Positions 57,763 through 64,000 of a stretch of 64,000 bases of DNA are shown here, piece by piece. This stretch comes from Ashinkailepas kermadecensis. Its lineage: Eukaryota; Arthropoda; Thecostraca; Neolepadidae. Position 1 is the first letter of the stretch, and each line of letters begins with the position of its first letter. The stretch spans positions 62,001-126,000 of the forward strand of contig JAOTOM010003191.1 in the NCBI GenBank assembly GCA_034440615.1, written 5' to 3'. The translations under genes were made by a program, and so were the position numbers. Below the pieces are notes generated by a model. That model ran no database searches and was not told the DNA's origin. It was given only the letters and a program-made list of their open reading frames with translations.

Positions 57763-58322
57763 TATGGCAATTGACGTGGTATGGCAATTGACGTGGTATG
57801 GCAATTGACAGGTTATGGCAATTGTCGGGGTATGGCAATTGACGGGGTATGGCAATTGACGGGGTATGGCACTTGACGGGGTATGGCAATTAACGGGGTA
57901 TGGCAATTGACGGGATAAGGCATTTGACGGCGTACGGCCATTGACGGGGTATGGAAATTGATGGGGTCCAGCAATTGACGGATTATGGCAATTGACGGGT
58001 TATGGCAATTGACGGGATCCGGCAATTGACGGGGCATGGCATTTGACGGCGTATGGCATTTGACGGGTCCGGCAATTGACGGGGTATGGCAATTGACGGG
58101 GTATGGCAATGTACGGGGTATGGCAATTGACGGGGTATGGCAATTGACGAGGTATGGCAATTGACGCGGTATGGCAATTGACGGGGTATGGCAATTGACG
58201 GGGTACGGCAATTGACGGGGTATGCCAATTTACGGGGTATGGCAATTCACCGGTCCGGCAATTGACGGGGTATGGCAATTGACGGGGTATGGCACTTGAC
58301 GGGGTATGGCAATTAACGGGGT
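57763..58322. repeat. 17 bp minisatellite, about 33 copies
   Basis: Unit GGGGTATGGCAATTGAC with variants (GGTCCGGC, CATTTGAC, CACTTGAC). It abuts the 3' end of the LINE derivative at 58322. All frames on the minus strand stay open as Pro-Val-Asn-Cys-His-Thr repeats. Confidence 0.97.
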
Positions 58323-58391
58323 AGTTAGTTGTTAGTTATTTGGGTTTAAAGGGCGCATCGACTGCAATGGTCATACAGCGCCCATAACAAG

Positions 58392-58397
58392 TTTATT
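58392..58397 (-). promoter_or_regulatory. Polyadenylation signal of the LINE derivative
   Basis: AATAAA on the minus strand, about 70 bases before the A/C-rich tail, in the expected place for a 3' end signal. Confidence 0.6.
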
Positions 58398-58533
58398 GAT
58401 AAAATCCAGAAGTAAAATCGTGGAAAAACAGTGTCATGCTGAGGTGTAATTGCCCGCATACTGTCTCAGTTAAAACACTTCTTCGCAGTCAGCCGTTTAG
58501 AGGTATGGTATGGTGCCTTCACAGGTGTTACGG

Positions 58534-60344
58534 TCAGGACGGTCGTCTATCCCACACGTCTCGGCTTACAGGTGGGTACCTCATCACGGGCGACTCATCG
58601 CGGGGAGGTGACCTGGGACTCGCTTCGGTCGGTGGCGAAATAGGCATCCGCTTTCGGCTGGTAGGTGGTGTAAGTGGCTGGCCTGTGAATGGGGCAGGTG
58701 GAGGTGGACCCATTATTTCTCCAGAGGGGCCAAGTGGTGCACGCGGTACCGACGGTGAGCATTCTCGCACGCCGAGCCTCGCAGCCATGGAACATTTTCG
58801 CACTGCGCCTTTCCCACCGATGTTTGATGCCACACTGGTAGATCGTTCTGCTCGACCTCGCGCTGTCAGGTCCGGAGCTCCACTTCGCACAGGAATTCTC
58901 AGTGACGGCAATGAGCTGGTCGATCGGAGAGGTAAAATAGTCGATGGGGGTGGTAAATTATGGAATTCTGCGGGAGTTGTTTGAGTGGATGCCACCATGA
59001 TCGGTTCAGTCACCGGAGTTGCGGCAGCGTCAGTTTAGCAGGCGATCGTGCGCTGCTCAGGACGACGTTGTTTTGGGGAACTGAACGAAGTTTCCGTCTG
59101 CACAACAGCAGGGCAAGCCGGTAAGACGTAGTTTGCTGCAACTCCAGTTACTGCCGCCGGGATTTCATCTCCTGAGTTTACCTGGATTATTGCCAGACCA
59201 CATTCCTTTAGCAGGCCAACCAATTGGCGGGCTGTCATCTTATCCAGAGCATCGCGTCCAGGAGGATCACAGCTCCGTGGCGCAGGTGTAGTAGGTGGCA
59301 TGTCTGTTCGCTCCTGGGATGACTCGGGTTGAAGGGGATGGGTGGAACTGGCCACCACGGCCGCATAAGAGCGAGGTGTAGTGGCCGCATTGGTCATTTC
59401 ACGAGCTTCTCGGAATGACACGCCCTTGTCACACTTCAATCTTATAATACTCTGCTCCCGTTTGAAAACCGGGCACACTCGGTCACTAGCAGAATGATCG
59501 CCCTTGCAGTTTGGACAGCATAAGGTTTCCGATGTGCAAGCGTCCACAGAATGATCCGAGGAGGCACATCGCAGACATCTCGGCTTTGATCGACAGTGGC
59601 GGCTGGTGTGTCCGTACCTGTGATAGGCGAAGCATCTCATAGGGATTGGTCGATAAACGCGGACCCTGACCCTAACATGCCCGATTCTCACATGGGTAGG
59701 CTGCGTTTGGGAGTTAAAAGTAAGTACAATGTTGTCTGTGTCGTGTGAAACGCCGTCCCTTTTCGCTTTCAGTCTTCTAGCTTCCAGGACACCGAACGCC
59801 GCAAGACCGCGCACAATTTCTTCACTTGTCACACCTTGTAGGTCATGGCAAGTGATGACACCTCTGGAGCAGTTTTTAGAGTGGTGAGTTTTCACATTTA
59901 GGGGCATTGTCCTTTGTACGCGTCTACCATCGATGGTTTTTGTAAACGTAAAGAGTGTGGCTTTTAACGCCCGCCTAGCTTCCTCCGGATCCGAAAATTC
60001 AACTTCGATGCCACCATCAACCAATTTGTCGCACCGTACCACTGTACCGAATCGCTCAGTGCCCTCACACCGTTGGAAAGGGCTGAGGTCGGACAGTCTG
60101 AGCTCTGAACTCGACAGGATTAAGACAGTTGGTTCGACGAACTCGGGCTCTACTTCGGTTTCATGCTCAGGTGTCTTGTCAGGTCGCGTCGCCCCGACGG
60201 GACGAGAAACTCTAGAAGGGCAATCCGAGACAGCGTCTAAAACTGGCCTCAAGGAGGCGCGGGACTGGGATGTAGAAGACTGGAACGACGAAACGTCCGA
60301 GTCAAGACTAGGGCGAGGGTAAGTTGTGTGTCAGGAGAATCCAT
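58534..60344 (-). pseudogene. LINE ORF1 (gag-like, zinc knuckles), one nonsense codon
   Basis: RNA-binding protein of a Jockey/I-type non-LTR retrotransposon. The frame is open from about 60330 to 59035, where a TAA interrupts it; the same frame then continues to 58534 as a Pro/Ser/Arg-rich C-terminal part. The N-terminal third holds an RRM-like gag domain (FGTVVRCDKLVDGGIEVEF, then RGVITCHDLQGVTSEEIVRGL, then DTDNIVLTFNSQTQPTHVRIG). Three zinc knuckles follow: CFAYHRYGHTSRHC, where Tyr replaces the second Cys; CLRCASSDHSVDAC; and CPNCKGDHSASDRVC. The likely ATG at 60344 (MDSPDTQ) is in a different frame from the rest, so a small indel lies near 60310-60330. Confidence 0.85.
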
Positions 60345-60910
60345 GGAAGTGTATTGGTTTCAACTCCTCGGGCGCCCCACCACGTAGGGTCCCTACTGGG
60401 GGGACGCCTGGGTCCCGCGGACGGGAGGACGACAGGCGCCCGAGGAGCTATACGGGGCAGGCGGCGCCTTCGCCCGGCCGGGAGAGAGAGACTCACCACC
60501 CCGACCGGGATCCAGCACCGCCCACCCCTTGACCCCAGCCGGCCGGGCCGGCAGACACTGGGAACAATCCCAGGTCCTCGGCCCGAGGCGACCGGCCACT
60601 TGACTCGTATGGGGCCCTACGGGCCCGCCCGCCCCTCCGGGATATCGAGACCATAGAGGCGTGTTGGTCCCCCGTCACAACTAGCACCGTGCGACGGGGG
60701 ACCTCAAGCTCCAGGACTCCGTCAACCCTGGGGGGCGGTCCGAGGGGGCGCGACAACCCCGATAAAACTGAGCTGGTGGGCAGGACCGGGGAAGTTGTCA
60801 TACCTGCTCATAGTAGGGAGAGTTGGTGTTGCAGGGCCAGGTGTTTTTGTCATGAGGGCGAATGCCTTCCACCACTCATCACCCCTCCCCCGTCAGTGCG
60901 ACGGTGACTT

Positions 60911-62192
60911 CAGTATTGAGTGCACTTGTATTCCACCTTCCGTCCGTCTGTAGAAATTTCATCAGCTCGGAGAAGTGTGGGGGAGTGGGAGGGAATGGGC
61001 GACAAGATTGGAGAAGCACAAAGAGGCGCACATTTCCCACAGCAGCTTCACCATGCCGGCTACTGTGACCTTACGGGAGCGGGTGCCACTTACTCTGACC
61101 CGGGTCGGGTGTTCGTGATGCCGAACCTTCAGTTCCTGAGCGCATGTCGCCAGTTCTGCTGCCAAAAGGATGACATAACAGCCCTCCGCCATATCGCCCC
61201 CAATTGACATAAAGCTCGCGACATAAGTGAACGCAATGCGTGCCGCGGAACTAATCCAGCGGCTTTCGATTTTGTTTTATGTGGACGTTTGGTCAACCGG
61301 TGACCATCTCCTTCAATTTTAACCGCAGGACAAAGGCCAAAGTGTTTCGATATGTCGGGTATTGACAAACACAAGCATACCGACCACCGAACTCACTTCA
61401 GATAGAGCCTCGCAAATTTAACACAGAAGCATTGATTTTGTTTCTGCAAACGCATCCGCATCCAATTTGACCAACTAATGTGTATGTACAACATAACAGG
61501 CCATGCCACGCCAAGAGAGGTACGCCAAGAGATTGGAATTGTTCAGCCCGTGTAATTATCCCAGACGGCATGTGTGTCGTAAATATCACCCGAGGTCGAT
61601 GCGGTCGAAACATAGTTTAACTTTAAAAAGGTCGCTGTGGGTTAGCTCGGTAAATATCGGGTCCAAATACCAATACCAAGGATGTGCAGAAACAATAGTA
61701 CAAAAGCAAAACTAGGATTTCAGCAAAAGCGTGTCAAGCATTTCTCACAAATGTGATCATAGCTCAGGAAACCTACACGACTGCGAATTTATTATATTAA
61801 ATATTTGCAACCGAAGTAGCACTCAGCTTATTAAGCTTTGGCGCACTGTTCTATTTTACGATTCGAATATTGCCATATCGTGTTGCATCATATAAAATGT
61901 TGTTCTCTTGGTACAACCTTCAGACTTGTCTCTTCATGCAACTCGGAGCAGACCGTTGCCTTTTTATATGATTGGGGTTTACCCTCATGTCCTCTATATT
62001 AAGCATGTGGCCATGCGAAGACCCACTCTCGTCCCCAAGCTTGAAAACCCCGTAACGAAAAAATGCATTCTCCGAATAGGTTTCATAAAACTTCGCTATG
62101 ATCAAAATGAATCAAAGTGGCCAAGTATGCAGAGTTTCAAAGCACAAATTGGATAACGATATCAACTGGATTCATATTACTGTTTGTGACTG
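60911..62192. other. Intergenic, no gene recognised
   Basis: Short frames only; 61908-62156 (82 codons) lacks any motif. Confidence 0.4.
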
Positions 62193-62445
62193 CCGTATAT
62201 AGAATTAGGATCACGGCTAGTTGAAGCGATTATTCAAAGATGGTTTTCAGGAAAACCGGTTTCAATCCCATCTTGGGATCCTCATCAGTGTACTGCATTT
62301 CAGTAAAGTCAACACTTTTTATCTTTTAACTTTTCAGTAAGGTAAAATTGTTCTCACATCTTTGACAAAATTGAAACCGATCCTCCTCAAGACAATTTTT
62401 GACTGCGCGTTTCAACCAGCCGTGATCGTAATATAAATTGTATGT
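62193..62445. mobile_element. Short inverted-repeat element with hammerhead-like core
   Basis: About 35 bp arms: TATAGAATTAGGATCACGGCTAGTTGAAGC near the left end against the complement of TTCAACCAGCCGTGATCGTAATATA at the right end, with several mismatches. Interior is AT-rich with a TCATCAG...TTTC motif. No target duplication recognised. Confidence 0.6.
62260..62288 (-). other. Hammerhead-ribozyme-like core motif
   Basis: Minus strand: CTGATGAG (62288-62281), then GATCCC-AAGAT-GGGATT which pairs as a stem-loop, then GAAAC, then CGGTTTTC-CT-GAAAACC which forms the next stem. Order and core bases fit a type I hammerhead up to helix III; helix I and the cleavage triplet were not established. 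Confidence 0.4.
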
Positions 62446-63069
62446 TCATTCTACAGTTGTAGTTCGCTCAGCATGATGTTTCAAATGTTACATTGACATT
62501 GTTCTTCTCCACACATTGAACGCTTTAGCAACCTATATTCACGGTCACTGCCTGAGAGAGGGTTTGTGATTATAACGTCTCATGTGAAATACCAACGCAA
62601 AAGACCTTGCTGATCGCAGACCGTATCAGTTGCAGCGATTCCATTCAGGCATCCACCTCTCCATGTCACGTATCTATTAGCCACCATGCAACCAAATTTG
62701 ATGGTGCGAAGTGATTGCGTTTCAAGATGTGTTCATGCAGCCGTTTATTCAATGACACTTATCCACTGAATTCTGTGCTGTTTCTAGGTACACTGTCCAC
62801 TAAACACGCTAGGCTAAATTCCAAGTCGTCTTTTTATGATCAGGACGAATATTCAATCTTTTGAATACAAAATTGGTCCACACTTGGGGATTTCTGTAGT
62901 GTAAACACTCACACAAACATGCACGAACCAACTGCAAAACGATGTTTACCCGTAGGACTTAACGTGGGCACGGCGCCTTTTAGCACGTTTTGATATCGAT
63001 ATTATCAGTTTGTCATTGAGAAAAAACTGTTGTGAAATGTCGTTCAATCTTGCCTCAGGACAGTTTGTA
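62446..63069. other. Intergenic, no gene recognised
   Basis: AT-rich, no motif or repeat found. Confidence 0.4.
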
Positions 63070-63237
63070 CCATAAAGTCATGAAGTCATAAAGTATTAAG
63101 GCTTAATAAGAGCCACAGGGGCCCATCTGGGTTAAGCCTATCTAGAAAAGGTACTAGAATGTACATACTCCCACCCCAATCAATCCCTTATCCCAAGTTC
63201 CTAGGAAGCTATATATCCCAGCCCATCTGACACCACT

Positions 63238-63610
63238 CACTTGCTACCGCCTAACACCCTCAATAATCACAAGCTCCTCCCATCACACACATCGTGCCAC
63301 CATAGACAACCTCATCAGCATCACATCCCGAAGGAAGGTGCCGAATCCACTGCTAGGCACATCCCACAGAATTTCATAAAGCGTTCAGACTTAATAAGAG
63401 ACTCACTTGCAATTGCATAATACACTCAACAATTACAAACTCCTCCATCATACCCATTGTGCTACCATAGACAATCTCATCAGTATCACATCCCGAAGGA
63501 AGGTGCTGAATCCACTGCTAGGTACACCCTATATAAAGTTATAAAGCATTTAGACTTAATAAGAGACTCACTTGCTATTTCATAACACAGTCAACAATTA
63601 CAAACTCCTC
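63238..63610 (-). repeat. About 166 bp tandem repeat in the LINE 3' UTR
   Basis: Units begin CACTTGC at 63238, 63404 and 63569 and share CACATCCCGAAGGAAGGTGC and AGACTTAATAAGAGACT. Two full copies and a partial third that merges into the ORF2 end. Confidence 0.88.
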
Positions 63611-63634
63611 CCAACTCCCACTCCTCCCTGTCGA

Positions 63635-64000
63635 TCAACCTTCCCTGGAATACAGAAAAACAATCCCCCTATTCTTATAATGATTGTCTATGCCGTTTTT
63701 AAAGATGTTCAGTGTGTTGCTACTGACAATGGTTCCTGGCAGCTGGTTCCAGCGTTCTGCTACCCTGTTGGTGAAGAAAGACTGTCTTAACCTTGTCCTG
63801 CTGTGATTAACTTTAATTTTGAATTGATGACCTCTAATTGCATCATTTCTGTTAAATTCAAACATTTCCCTGAGATATCCCTGTTCCTGACCATGAACAA
63901 ATTTAAAAACCTCGATGAGATCTCCTCTCAGCCTTCTATATCTAAGTGAAAACATGTTCAATTTCTTCAGTCTTTCCTCATTTTCTAGGTTGCCTATACC
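63635..64000 (-). CDS. LINE ORF2 C-terminus, partial (CR1-like)
   Basis: C-terminal end of a non-LTR retrotransposon polyprotein, open to the window edge and ending with a stop at 63635. The segment reads ENEERLKKLNMFSLRYRRLR then GDLIEVFKFVHG, and RLRQSFFTNRVAERWNQLP then SSNTLNIFKNGIDNHY. RLRxxFFxxRVxxxWNxLP is a strong signature of the region after the reverse transcriptase in CR1/L2-like LINEs. No defect is seen in this part; intactness of the rest cannot be judged. Confidence 0.88.
   Translation of the reverse strand, partial: GIGNLENEERLKKLNMFSLRYRRLRGDLIEVFKFVHGQEQGYLREMFEFNRNDAIRGHQFKIKVNHSRTRLRQSFFTNRVAERWNQLPGTIVSSNTLNIFKNGIDNHYKNRGIVFLYSREG

Larger units (their letters stand above)
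58322..60910 (-). mobile_element. LINE derivative with ORF1 but no ORF2
   Basis: On the minus strand: a GC-rich 5' region (about 60910 to 60345), a gag-like ORF1 (60344-58534), a 3' UTR of about 200 bases with AATAAA (58392-58397 on the plus strand as TTTATT), and a tail AACCCAAATAACTAACAACTAAC ending at about 58322. No endonuclease or reverse transcriptase lies between ORF1 and the 3' end. The 5' limit is approximate. It belongs to the Jockey/I-like LINE group judged by its gag. Confidence 0.7.
63070..64000 (-). mobile_element. 3' end of a CR1-like LINE, running off the window
   Basis: Contains the end of ORF2 (63635-64000), a 3' UTR with about 166 bp tandem repeats, and a terminal stretch reading CTTAACCCAGATGGGCCC then GGCTCTTATTAAGCC and a TTTATGACT-type tail on the minus strand. 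The 5' part lies beyond base 64000. Confidence 0.75.

Noticed and set aside
57763..58322. CRISPR array
   Set aside because: Repeats are contiguous 17 bp units without unique spacers, in a eukaryotic genome with no cas genes.
58436..58984. 182-codon plus-strand frame
   Set aside because: It is antisense to the C-terminal part of the LINE ORF1, which has better support.

Overview
This is a gene-poor, repeat-dense nuclear window from a metazoan, most probably an arthropod or a related invertebrate. The evidence is a eukaryotic uricase with a peroxisomal targeting tail, a broken USP35/USP38-type deubiquitinase, tRNA-derived SINEs with target-site duplications, hAT, piggyBac-like (TTAA) and LINE elements, and many minisatellites. 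The uricase core (TDTQKNT, SFVNFV, STVV) resembles arthropod uricases, but the species cannot be named from the sequence alone. There is no bacterial gene organisation, no operon and no CRISPR array.

Layout. 0-4.4 kb: a decayed tyrosine-recombinase (Crypton-like) gene, then a 0.5 kb inverted-repeat element carrying a hammerhead-like core. 4.6-6.3 kb: TA microsatellite and two minisatellites, one of 25 bp units. 7.36-7.55 kb: a complete tRNA-derived SINE with perfect 14 bp duplications. 8.0-13.5 kb: two diverged 1 kb inverted arms, each holding a second SINE type, with a 3,054 bp hAT transposon (8 bp duplication CTGTGCAC, broken transposase) inserted in the left arm. 14.8-15.3 kb: LINE ORF1 remnant. 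17.4-18.3 kb: uricase, the only gene that looks intact. 19.5-20.9 kb: a tandemly duplicated block with a GGATCGG(A)CACG array of different size in each copy. 24.8-31.6 kb: LINE fragments, three TTAA-flanked non-autonomous elements (two of them sisters, one splitting a reverse transcriptase remnant), a 66 bp satellite and a palindrome cluster. 31.8-52.9 kb: mostly short tandem arrays, dispersed repeat pairs, and a GC-rich patch with a CRE palindrome. 53.3-55.1 kb: USP35/38-like remnant on the minus strand. 57.8-58.3 kb: 17 bp array. 58.3-60.9 kb: a LINE derivative with an ORF1 (gag-like, zinc knuckles) but no ORF2. 62.2-62.45 kb: second inverted-repeat element with a hammerhead-like core. 63.1-64.0 kb: the 3' end of a CR1-like LINE running off the window.

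How it fits together. Host function is limited to uricase (urate oxidation) and, historically, a deubiquitinase. The rest is layered transposition: hAT into an older inverted repeat, a TTAA element into a LINE, and a SINE whose 3' tail resembles the 3' tail of the ORF1-only LINE, suggesting one retrotransposition machinery moves both. Most long open frames in the window are minisatellite translations or antisense shadows and are not listed as genes.
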